Assembly (NCBI GenBank): GCA_023415145.1
Contig: JAEZLW010000024.1
Span: 1-6,729 of the forward strand
Length of the DNA stretch: 6,729 nucleotides
Direction of reading: 5' to 3'
Origin: Bacillota bacterium
GTDB lineage: Bacteria; Bacillota; Clostridia; Christensenellales; Aristaeellaceae
A program made the translations under genes and the position numbers. Position 1 is the first letter of the stretch, and each line of letters opens with the position of its first letter. Shown here in pieces: positions 1 to 4,826 of the stretch. The notes below the pieces were generated by a model. That model did not search any database. It was not told the DNA's origin and saw only the letters and a list, made by a program, of their open reading frames with translations.

Positions 1-180
1 GGGCTCTTCCGTGGCAACGGGCTCTTCCGTTACAGCGGGCTCTTCCGTAACAACGGGTTCTTCCGTTACAACGGGTTCTTCCGTAACAGCGGGTTCTTCC
101 GTGGCAACGGGCTCTTCCGTGGCAACGGGCTCTTCCGTGGCAACGGGCTCTTCCGTGGCAACGGGCTCTTCCGTGGGCTC
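1..180. repeat. 18-bp tandem repeat array (at least 9 full units plus a degenerate one)
   Basis: Units on the plus strand read gggctcttccgtggcaac with few changes. Nine full units occupy 1-162, and a tenth at 163-180 matches over its first 13 bases. The array probably continues past the left edge. On the minus strand each unit encodes (V/A)(A/V)TEEP in frame. The four units at 91-162 are nearly identical (three exactly), which suggests recent expansion by slippage or recombination. The period is a multiple of three, so copy-number change would alter protein length without breaking the frame. Confidence 0.95.
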
Positions 181-1026
181 CGCCCGTAGGTTCACATTCA
201 GCGGGGCCAAAGGCAAATCTTTATTGCCTTCATAAACGGCATAACCGCGGTTTTTGCCACGCTCAACAAAAGCGGAAGCTGCACCTTCTGAAAGGGGAAT
301 CAGCTTGTCCGCATCAACAAAACCATGTTGTATTCCTTGATCTGTATCAAAATTGACCGACAGCCTGTCGCGGTTTTCATCGGTATACCGGCTGTCTACA
401 TATACAATGCTGTCAGCGACCAAGCGTGTGAGAATCACACCGCTGCGCTCGCTGGTATACACCCTGACGTTACCTGTAGCCGTCTTGGCATAACCCATCA
501 CAAAGGACGGGATTTGATCTGCTGTTTTTTCCGCCGGCTCCTCTGCAGGCACTTCAGTCGGCGCTTCCGTTGGTTCCGCGGCCGGTGCTTCAGTAGGCGC
601 TTCCGTTGGTACCGCGGCCGGTGCTTCAGTAGGCGCAGCAGTGAGCGCCACAGTCGGCACTTCTGTAGGTACCGCAGTCGGCGCTTCAGTCGGCGCTATT
701 GTAGGTATCTCAGTAGGCGCCTCGGTCGGCGCTTTCGTAGGCGCTTTCGTAGGTGCTTCCGTAGGCGCCTCGGTCGGCGCTTTCGTAGGCGCTTCAGTGG
801 GCGCTTCAGTAGGTGCTTCAGTGGGCGCTTCCGTAGGCGACTCAGTCGGCGCTTCCGTAGGTGCCTCTGTTGCGGCTTCCATAGCCACCACATCAGTGGC
901 CTCCAGCCCATCATCCCCAGCCCTGGTGTAATCAGGCCTGGTGAAAATGCCGGATGAATCAAAATCCAGCAACATCAGAACAGTAAGGATGATAGATATG
1001 ATCCTGCGTATTCTTTTGTTTTCCAT
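1..1026 (-). CDS. Repeat-rich surface or exported protein with SH3-like region (3' end outside window)
   Basis: The reading frame is open from an ATG at 1026 to the left edge (342 codons, no stop), so the C-terminus is missing. AGGGGTG lies six bases before the ATG, and a promoter is seen at 1154-1182. The N-terminus (MENKRIRR, then a hydrophobic stretch at about residues 9-20) suggests a signal peptide or membrane anchor. Residues 53-160 are 27 tetrapeptide units, mostly TEAP with TKAP, TEVP and AAVP variants, as in extended wall-spanning stalks. Residues 178-246 (GYAKTATGNVRVY to KLIPLS) look like a bacterial SH3-type fold. A second SH3-like start, NVNLRAEP, is at 277-284. From about residue 283 the chain becomes hexapeptide repeats (VATEEP, AVTEEP, VVTEEP) up to the edge. 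Seen: the repeats and open frame. Inferred: export and a wall- or envelope-binding role; no catalytic domain is visible. The other frames through the repeats are only shadows. Confidence 0.85.
   Translation of the reverse strand, partial: MENKRIRRIISIILTVLMLLDFDSSGIFTRPDYTRAGDDGLEATDVVAMEAATEAPTEAPTESPTEAPTEAPTEAPTEAPTKAPTEAPTEAPTKAPTKAPTEAPTEIPTIAPTEAPTAVPTEVPTVALTAAPTEAPAAVPTEAPTEAPAAEPTEAPTEVPAEEPAEKTADQIPSFVMGYAKTATGNVRVYTSERSGVILTRLVADSIVYVDSRYTDENRDRLSVNFDTDQGIQHGFVDADKLIPLSEGAASAFVERGKNRGYAVYEGNKDLPLAPLNVNLRAEPTEEPVATEEPVATEEPVATEEPVATEEPAVTEEPVVTEEPVVTEEPAVTEEPVATEEP
547..870. repeat. 12-bp tandem repeat array, 27 units
   Basis: Exactly 27 consecutive 12-base units fit this interval. 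The typical plus-strand form is aggcgcttcagt, which encodes TEAP on the minus strand. The units are more diverged than the 18-bp array. Longer duplications are visible: 559-594 and 595-630 are a 36-bp pair differing at two positions, and the 24 bases at 715-738 recur at 763-786. This indicates growth by duplication of multi-unit blocks. The array encodes residues 53-160 of the repeat protein. Confidence 0.93.
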
Positions 1027-1129
1027 TGATCGCACCCCTATTCTCTTTCGCTACGCTGTAGTCTTTCTTTTGCAAAAATTGCTGTTTATGTGGTCATGTA
1101 TTCCTTACTTCCCATAAAATGGATGCATG

Positions 1130-1138
1130 TGTGGATAA
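1130..1138 (-). promoter_or_regulatory. Perfect DnaA-box sequence (TTATCCACA) in the leader of the repeat-protein gene
   Basis: The minus strand reads TTATCCACA, the strict DnaA-box consensus. It lies about 9-17 bases after the transcription start predicted from the TATAAT at 1154-1159. A single 9-mer can occur by chance in a window this size, so the sequence match is certain but the function is not. Confidence 0.35.
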
Positions 1139-1153
1139 TTCGACGTATCTTGT

Positions 1154-1182
1154 ATTATATACGCAAAATCAAGAAAATTCAA
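1154..1182 (-). promoter_or_regulatory. Promoter of the repeat-protein gene
   Basis: On the minus strand there is a perfect TATAAT (1154-1159) and, 17 bases upstream, TTGAAT (1177-1182), a four-of-six match to the -35 consensus. Transcription would start near 1147 and give a leader of about 120 bases before the ATG at 1026. The promoter overlaps the stop of the small gene at 1169-1345, so the repeat-protein gene can be expressed independently of it. Confidence 0.65.
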
Positions 1183-1345
1183 TAGCTTTCTTCCATTTTT
1201 TTTTAATTTTCTGATGATATTTTTGTAATATTCTGTCGTTTTTTAGACTTGATTCTCTTCTTTCTATGCGCAAATTATGGCTGCCAATCTTTGCGTAAAC
1301 GACAGAGTCGGCTCCGCTTATTGATGTTTTTCCATATGTTTTCAT
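1169..1345 (-). CDS. Small basic protein of unknown function (58 aa)
   Basis: The start is the ATG at 1345, chosen because AAGGGGG lies six bases before it. A longer in-frame version starting at 1393 has no comparable site. The product has 58 residues, no membrane segment and no cysteine. Its first half (MKTYGKTSISGADSVVYAKI) could form a small strand-rich unit. The second half is very basic and probably helical, ending KIKKKWKKAIEFS, which suggests nucleic-acid or membrane-surface binding, but that is inference. I recognise no family. The gene is AT-rich compared with the genes on the right, and it is transcribed away from the secreted-peptide gene at 1632 across a 286-base gap. No convincing -35/-10 pair was found; a palindrome lies about 80-100 bases upstream. 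Chance survival of a short frame remains possible, but the ribosome binding site argues for a real gene. Confidence 0.55.
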   Translation of the reverse strand: MKTYGKTSISGADSVVYAKIGSHNLRIERRESSLKNDRILQKYHQKIKKKWKKAIEFS

Positions 1346-1424
1346 TATGAACCCCCTTACAAACAAATACTGCCGCTTTTTCGATGTAATCATAAAAATA
1401 TGTCGCTTTTACCTTCTGTACGCA

Positions 1425-1444
1425 ATATTGTTACAAAACAATAT
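1425..1444. promoter_or_regulatory. Perfect palindrome, possible operator
   Basis: ATATTGTT (1425-1432) and AACAATAT (1437-1444) are perfect inverted arms of eight bases with a four-base centre. The site lies in the AT-rich divergent region, 80 bases upstream of the small minus-strand gene and about 100 bases upstream of the -35 of the plus-strand peptide gene. There is no T-run directly after the arms, and its size and symmetry suit a dimeric regulator better than a terminator. Confidence 0.4.
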
Positions 1445-1520
1445 CTTTTGGAAAGCAGCGCCCTGAATATACGGTACACATCTATTCGAGAAATTGCTTT
1501 CCTTTTTGTAGTACCACAGC

Positions 1521-1536
1521 GTTTCAAAAACGAAAC
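1521..1536. promoter_or_regulatory. GTTTC inverted repeat upstream of the secreted-peptide promoter
   Basis: GTTTC (1521-1525) and GAAAC (1532-1536) form a short inverted repeat with a six-base spacer, ending 12 bases before the -35 box. A further GTTTC (1563-1567) lies between the -35 and -10 boxes, 42 bases (about four helical turns) from the first. This could be a regulator site for the peptide gene, but the arms are short. Confidence 0.3.
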
Positions 1537-1548
1537 TAAAAAAAGATG

Positions 1549-1577
1549 TTGACAAAAATGCTGTTTCGCGTTATATT
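1549..1577 (+). promoter_or_regulatory. Strong promoter of the secreted-peptide gene
   Basis: A perfect -35 TTGACA (1549-1554) is followed after exactly 17 bases by TATATT (1572-1577), a five-of-six -10 match. Transcription should start near 1584, giving a leader of about 48 bases. The region just upstream is rich in A and T, including an A7 run at 1538-1544, which may act as an UP-like element. Confidence 0.82.
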
Positions 1578-1631
1578 TCAGTTATTTCCAACTACTTATT
1601 ATCAATTTCGACTTTACAAGGAGGTATTTGC

Positions 1632-1874
1632 ATGAAATCACGTCGCACTCTGGCAGTATTGCTGGTTTTGGTTGTTTTGCTTACAATAACAGTTGTGGGT
1701 GCATCTGCCGAAGCCAAAAAGTACAGCAGATTCAACAATCCCGGAAAAGGCCACGATTGGGCATGGGCTGGATTTGGCGATTACGATACCTACGTAAATG
1801 AGAACGACAACAGCAATACGCAACACAACGAGAACGGGTACAAGAACCATCTTGCTATTGATAAGCCCGCTTGA
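1632..1874 (+). CDS. Small secreted peptide precursor of unknown function (80 aa)
   Basis: The ATG at 1632 follows AAGGAGGT with ideal spacing. Residues 1-26 form a classic Sec signal peptide: a positive start (MKSRR), a hydrophobic core (about residues 7-22) and an ASA cleavage motif at 24-26. The mature chain of about 54 residues begins EAKKYSRFNNPGKG. It has an aromatic and glycine-rich part (HDWAWAGFGDYDTY) and then an Asn-rich polar part with nine Asn in all. It contains no Cys, so no disulfide or lanthionine bridges, and no second membrane segment or LPxTG anchor. The gene is a complete single-gene unit with its own promoter (1549-1577) and terminator (1916-1957), and it is the only plus-strand gene in the window. 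I recognise no family. A bacteriocin, signalling peptide or small envelope protein are possible roles, none shown by sequence; it does not show the usual lactococcin-972 pattern clearly. The gene is very likely real and its function is open. Confidence 0.85.
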   Translation: MKSRRTLAVLLVLVVLLTITVVGASAEAKKYSRFNNPGKGHDWAWAGFGDYDTYVNENDNSNTQHNENGYKNHLAIDKPA

Positions 1875-1915
1875 TAGCATTTGATATTGGTTGAGTCATA
1901 CTCTTAGCGAAACAT

Positions 1916-1957
1916 AAAAAGCCTCCTGTTTGTATCATCAACAACAGGGGGCTTTTT
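1916..1957. terminator. Bidirectional intrinsic terminator
   Basis: A ten-base stem (GCCTCCTGTT at 1921-1930 with AACAGGGGGC at 1943-1952, one G-T wobble) carries five A before it and five T after it. It can therefore end transcription in both directions. On the plus strand it follows the secreted-peptide gene by about 40 bases. On the minus strand it follows the ECF transporter gene by about 58 bases. Confidence 0.9.
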
Positions 1958-1982
1958 GTGTTAGGAATTGAACTTGCTTCAT

Positions 1983-2003
1983 AAAGCCAATGAAAGGCTT
2001 TTT
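1983..2003. terminator. Small hairpin beside the main terminator
   Basis: AAAGCC (1983-1988) and GGCTTT (1996-2001) form a six-base stem with a seven-base loop, followed by more T on the plus strand. It is weaker than the terminator at 1916-1957. On the minus strand it comes first after the ECF gene and may act as an auxiliary stop or RNA-end stabiliser. Confidence 0.4.
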
Positions 2004-2014
2004 GTTTATTGAAT

Positions 2015-2497
2015 TCAGATCTTCTTCTTCAAATGGGGCAGATACAAGCTGAACACCATGCCCAACGCCACCCCTGCGGCACCTTGCAGGAAATTGAACG
2101 GAACAGCCCCTGCAGCAGCTCCCAATCCATAAAAGAGGATTTCAAACAAGAAGTAACCGCCTACCATGATGCACTCAGCAACCGCAAATATGCCAATGTT
2201 TCTGAAATGTTTTCCTGGAAGAGCCAAACGGGCAGCCAGCAGCCCCATGACGGCCTTGATGATAAAAGTAGGCACGATATAGATAGGATATCCTGCCAGC
2301 AAATCGGCCAAAGCCGAGCCTATTCCGGCAATGAGCGCAGCATAGTTGCCCATCAGCATGGCCGATAGAAATATCACCCCGTCTCCCAGGTGGATATAAC
2401 CAATCGCCGTCGGTACTTTCAGCTGCCAGGTAGCCAACAGCACAAGCGATGCCAGCAAACCGCCCAAGGCCAACTGTTTGACGCGTTGATCCCTCAT
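2015..2497 (-). CDS. ECF transporter S component (substrate-binding membrane subunit)
   Basis: This 160-residue hydrophobic protein has five to six membrane segments (about residues 9-25, 37-60, 74-93, 101-125 and 133-153). The stretch YIHLGDGVIFLSA (residues 34-46), followed by ALADLLAGYP and PTFIIKAVMGLLAA, is typical of S components of energy-coupling-factor transporters of the riboflavin/HMP-like group. By family knowledge it binds a vitamin or other micronutrient in the membrane and works with a shared EcfA/EcfA'/EcfT module, which is not encoded here. The substrate cannot be told from sequence. The ATG at 2497 was chosen because AAAGGA lies about a dozen bases upstream and because longer frames run into the previous gene and lack membrane character. 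The ferritin-like gene ends 16 bases upstream, so the two are surely cotranscribed. No vitamin riboswitch is seen before the cluster. Confidence 0.88.
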   Translation of the reverse strand: MRDQRVKQLALGGLLASLVLLATWQLKVPTAIGYIHLGDGVIFLSAMLMGNYAALIAGIGSALADLLAGYPIYIVPTFIIKAVMGLLAARLALPGKHFRNIGIFAVAECIMVGGYFLFEILFYGLGAAAGAVPFNFLQGAAGVALGMVFSLYLPHLKKKI

Positions 2498-2513
2498 GAT
2501 CGCAGTTTCCTTT

Positions 2514-3002
2514 CTATAAAAATAACTGCTCCTCAAGTGCGGCAAGATGCGCCTGTTCCTCCCCTGCAATTGCCAGGAACATCTCCCTGGCCTCAACATT
2601 ATCGCAGGATGCTGCGAATTCCGTGTAGCTCCTGACCGCTGTTTCCTCGCTGTCCCTGGCAAACGCCAAAAGAGACTGTATGTTGTTTAAAGCGCCCTCC
2701 CGCTGGGCCTGCATCAGCCCGCCGGGAAACAAAATCTGGGCTGCATAGGATTTGAGCATCAATTGCTGCTCCTGGTCGGAAACATCCGGGGAGAAGTTTC
2801 CCATACGGGAAAACTTCGCCAGATGCATCTCTTCATCCCCATAAAGCCGCTGCATAAGCTCCTTGATGGCGGGGTCATAACTGAGCATCAGACCCCGCTC
2901 ATAAACGCGAATGGCACGCCGCTCCATTTCACAGGCGAGGAACAGCGCTTCCTGCTCATTTTTCACCTGCAAGGGTCCCTTCCCACTGCACATGTTTTGC
3001 AC
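2514..3002 (-). CDS. Ferritin-like diiron protein (rubrerythrin-type four-helix bundle)
   Basis: The protein has 162 residues and carries two copies of the rubrerythrin ligand pattern: E27-x6-Y34 with E57-x2-H60 (GDEEMHLAKF), and E119-x6-Y126 with E149-x2-H152 (GEEQAHLAAL). These should form a diiron centre in a four-helix bundle. The C-terminal rubredoxin domain of classical rubrerythrin is absent. Family members scavenge peroxide or handle iron in anaerobes; the exact reaction is inference. The GTG at 3002 is chosen because GGGAGG ends five bases before it; the ATG three codons later is too far from that site. A GTG at codon 13 (start VKNEQEALF) is an alternative, as homology seems to begin there. 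It sits between a DUF1858 redox protein (98 bases upstream) and an ECF S component (16 bases downstream). Confidence 0.85.
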   Translation of the reverse strand: MQNMCSGKGPLQVKNEQEALFLACEMERRAIRVYERGLMLSYDPAIKELMQRLYGDEEMHLAKFSRMGNFSPDVSDQEQQLMLKSYAAQILFPGGLMQAQREGALNNIQSLLAFARDSEETAVRSYTEFAASCDNVEAREMFLAIAGEEQAHLAALEEQLFL

Positions 3003-3014
3003 AAGCGCCTCCCG

Positions 3015-3098
3015 TTTTCCACATATTTATCCCCAGATCGAGGTCTTATGTACCGTTATGAACAATTGTATCCCGAAAAAATCCCGGGGTTTTCCACA
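3015..3098 (+). promoter_or_regulatory. Cluster of three DnaA-box-like sequences
   Basis: TTTTCCACA occurs at 3015-3023 and again at 3090-3098, and TTATCCCCA at 3027-3035, all in the same direction. The first two fit the relaxed DnaA-box pattern TTWTNCACA; the third differs from TTATCCACA at one base. They fill the gap between the DUF1858 and ferritin-like genes. Binding is not shown and the sites could be chance or another regulator's motif. Confidence 0.3.
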
Positions 3099-3100
3099 GT

Positions 3101-3307
3101 TTAGGCCTTCTGTTCTTCCAGGAACGCGTTGAGCTGATCCACCAGTTCATCCACGTTGCTGCCATGCACAGCGCATGCCTCCTCCAGGCTTTCACCGGCA
3201 GAGGCTGGGCAACCCAGGCAATGCATGCCAAACTCCATCAAAATGCGGGCGGTGCCGCGGTGCAAGCGAAGTACTTCGCCAATGGTCATCTCTTTGTTAA
3301 TGGTCAT
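3101..3307 (-). CDS. DUF1858 protein (hybrid-cluster-protein-associated redox disulfide domain)
   Basis: This 68-residue protein is essentially one DUF1858 domain. MTIGEVL (residues 7-13) leads into the signature MEFGMHCLGCPAS with the redox pair C30-x2-C33, followed by GESLEEAC and a C-terminal helix. The domain is known from short stand-alone proteins and as a fusion to hybrid-cluster and ScdA/Ric-like proteins. It is thought to take part in thiol redox or iron-sulfur/nitrosative stress chemistry, but its biochemical role is not settled. The start at 3307 places AGGA six bases away; the in-frame ATG at 3313 directly touches AGGA and is less likely. A strong promoter lies 60 bases upstream. 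With no convincing terminator after its stop, it may lead an operon with the ferritin-like and ECF genes. Confidence 0.9.
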   Translation of the reverse strand: MTINKEMTIGEVLRLHRGTARILMEFGMHCLGCPASAGESLEEACAVHGSNVDELVDQLNAFLEEQKA

Positions 3308-3368
3308 GGTCATTCCTCACTTTTTCTATTTCATCGGACTCCCTAAAAAAAGGCCGTCCGCTGCGTTT

Positions 3369-3397
3369 ATCTTACCCCAAAGATCAGGGAATGTCAA
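3369..3397 (-). promoter_or_regulatory. Strong promoter of the DUF1858-ferritin-ECF group
   Basis: The minus strand carries a perfect TTGACA (3392-3397) and TAAGAT (3369-3374, five of six) with a 17-base spacer. The start would be near 3362. The short leader contains CGGAC/GTCCG arms (3356-3360 and 3335-3339) around a T-rich loop, which is a possible weak hairpin. Confidence 0.8.
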
Positions 3398-3429
3398 CGC
3401 GGGAACGGCATTTGTCCTTGAAAGTTGCC

Positions 3430-3798
3430 TTAGCGCCTGGGCACAATCTCCAGCCAGTATCCGTCGGGATCCGCAATGAAATAAATGCCCATTCCCTTGT
3501 TTTCAAAGCAGATACAGCCCATTGTTTCATGATGTGCATGGGCGCTTTCCATATCGTCGGTGACAAAGGCCAGGTGGAATTCCGCTTCACCCAGGTCATA
3601 TGGCGTGGTGCGGTCACGGAGCCATGTCAGCTCCAATTGAAACAGCCCTTGCGCATCCGTCATAAAAACCAGCTTGAAGGAACCGTCAGAGGCTTCCTTC
3701 TCCCGTACCACGTGAAGCCCAAGCGCCTCTTCATAGAACTTTACACTCTTTTGAAGGTCCAGCACGTTGAAATTTTGATGGGCAAAATGAAACGCCAT
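3430..3798 (-). CDS. VOC-family protein, glyoxalase I (lactoylglutathione lyase)-like
   Basis: The 122-residue protein matches the glyoxalase/bleomycin-resistance (VOC) fold with two beta-alpha-beta-beta-beta units. The four positions that bind the metal in glyoxalase I are all present: H7 (AHQNFNV), E56 (QLELT), H75 (EFHLAF) and E117 in DPDGYWLEIVP. Length and the C-terminal motif agree with bacterial GloA. By family knowledge it could convert the methylglyoxal-thiol adduct to a lactoyl thioester in the cytoplasm. Many clostridia lack glutathione, so the thiol partner and true substrate are uncertain. The ATG follows GGGAGG with a seven-base gap. It lies 15 bases after the metallo-beta-lactamase-fold gene and is surely cotranscribed with it. 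Confidence 0.88.
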   Translation of the reverse strand: MAFHFAHQNFNVLDLQKSVKFYEEALGLHVVREKEASDGSFKLVFMTDAQGLFQLELTWLRDRTTPYDLGEAEFHLAFVTDDMESAHAHHETMGCICFENKGMGIYFIADPDGYWLEIVPRR

Positions 3799-3813
3799 GG
3801 TTTTTCCTCCCTT

Positions 3814-4722
3814 TTATTGATCATCCAGAGACACGGGAAGGTCAGTATCCGCAAAAGGATCGTTCTGGTTATATGCTTCCAGCGTGACCTGTGAAGATGG
3901 GGTGAATTCTTCCGGGGAAGATGCATTTCCGTCATCCGCCTTTTTTTCGTCCTTCTTTTCTGCCGGCGGCTCTACAATGTGCAAATAAATCGCAGTATCG
4001 GAGTAGGTGATCTGTGCGTACGCGCCGGGCTTTGTCATGGCCACCACCTCGGTGGTCTTGTTTCTGGCCCTGCGGGCAAAATCCACAGCCACCTCGCTGC
4101 GCCCCTGCCAGTGCATGGGCAGGAACAGCCTAGGCTTCACGGAAAGGATGAAATAGTTGGCTCCAGCATCGAACATGGCTCCCATCCTGGGATCCACAGG
4201 AAACATGCATAGGTCGATGTGTTGCCCGACAAGAGGCCGTACCGCTTCCTCAAAGGCTTTCTCAGCCGCTTCTATCTCCCGAAGTGTGCTTTCCTCCCGC
4301 CAATGCCAAAGGTTTAAGTCCCCCGCATGGAAAATGCGCAGCCCGCCTATGTCAACCAGATAAGAAACACCCATATCCGTAGAGCCATATGCCGTAACCC
4401 GTACACCTGGTGCCAATAGCAGGCTGTCTCCCGGTGCCAATCTTTTCCCGCGGATGCCGATGGGCGTATCGCTTGCCACGATGTAAGTGACCGGATTCCC
4501 CTCCATCCAGGTATAGATGACCTGATCCAAATGATCGGGATGGGCGTGGGTGACAAAAACAAAAACTTGGGAAAACGCCTGCAGGCTATCCGCAGTCAGC
4601 CGGGCAATGGGTGGAAGTTCTTTATTTTCTCCCTCCCAATAATCAAACACCAGCAGCGTGCTATCCACCTGAACGGAGAAACCGCTGTGATGATGATATT
4701 TCACCGATGCATGAAGCTCCAT
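3814..4722 (-). CDS. Metallo-beta-lactamase-fold hydrolase with acidic C-terminal tail
   Basis: The 302-residue protein has the core motif THAHPDH (H59, H61, D63, H64), then FHAGDLNLWHW (H132, D135) and a late histidine in FLPMHW (H204), together giving a two-metal site. It resembles UlaG-like/Lactamase_B_3 hydrolases; the substrate is unknown. Residues 250-302 form a charged, low-complexity tail (EPPAEKKDEKKADDGN and on to VSLDDQ), which is not part of the fold and is probably disordered. The ATG at 4722 is chosen for the AGGAGGG seven bases upstream; an in-frame ATG at 4785 is before the promoter -10 region and is unlikely. The downstream glyoxalase-like gene suggests a shared detoxification role, since glyoxalase II is also of this fold, but the protein is not a typical glyoxalase II. 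Confidence 0.87.
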   Translation of the reverse strand: MELHASVKYHHHSGFSVQVDSTLLVFDYWEGENKELPPIARLTADSLQAFSQVFVFVTHAHPDHLDQVIYTWMEGNPVTYIVASDTPIGIRGKRLAPGDSLLLAPGVRVTAYGSTDMGVSYLVDIGGLRIFHAGDLNLWHWREESTLREIEAAEKAFEEAVRPLVGQHIDLCMFPVDPRMGAMFDAGANYFILSVKPRLFLPMHWQGRSEVAVDFARRARNKTTEVVAMTKPGAYAQITYSDTAIYLHIVEPPAEKKDEKKADDGNASSPEEFTPSSQVTLEAYNQNDPFADTDLPVSLDDQ

Positions 4723-4756
4723 ACACGCTCCCTCCTCTCTTGTACAGCCTTTTCTT

Positions 4757-4785
4757 ATTCTGGCACAACTCGCCCCAACTGTCAA
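4757..4785 (-). promoter_or_regulatory. Promoter of the MBL-fold and VOC operon
   Basis: The minus strand has a perfect -35 TTGACA (4780-4785) and, after 17 bases, CAGAAT (4757-4762), a four-of-six -10 match. Transcription would start about 27 bases before the MBL-fold ATG. Confidence 0.6.
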
Positions 4786-4826
4786 GAAAATGCTCCAAAT
4801 TTGTCACGTCAAAACCCTTTTTGTAT

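Larger units (their letters stand above)
1346..1631. other. AT-rich divergent intergenic region
   Basis: This gap separates the minus-strand 58-residue gene from the plus-strand secreted-peptide gene. It holds a palindrome (1425-1444), a GTTTC inverted repeat (1521-1536), the peptide promoter (1549-1577) and its leader. I see no further gene, tRNA or known riboswitch in it. Confidence 0.7.

Noticed and set aside
1..180. Possible CRISPR array
   Set aside because: The 18-bp units are directly adjacent with no unique spacers, and they encode an in-frame peptide repeat.
11..235. Plus-strand GSSVTT/GSSVAT repeat frame
   Set aside because: It is a shadow of the 18-bp array, open only because the repeat period is a multiple of three.
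325..957. 210-residue plus-strand frame rich in Arg, Phe and Ser (RRFRR-like)
   Set aside because: It is the antisense of the TEAP repeat region; the composition follows from the 12-bp repeats. There is no ribosome binding site, and the minus-strand frame has promoter, site and signal segment.
696..962. Arg/Lys-rich minus-strand frame overlapping the TEAP repeats
   Set aside because: It is a different frame from the continuous 342-codon gene and an artefact of the repeats.
2498..2662. N-terminal extension of the ECF S component
   Set aside because: The 55 extra residues overlap the ferritin-like gene, are Arg-rich and not membrane-like, and the family begins at MRDQRV.
3003..3100. Vitamin riboswitch before the ferritin-ECF genes
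   Set aside because: The gap is only 98 bases and shows no recognisable TPP, FMN, cobalamin or preQ1 core sequence.
3340..3356. T7 run on the minus strand as a terminator for the VOC gene
   Set aside because: It has no GC-rich stem directly before it and lies downstream of the DUF1858 promoter, inside the leader.
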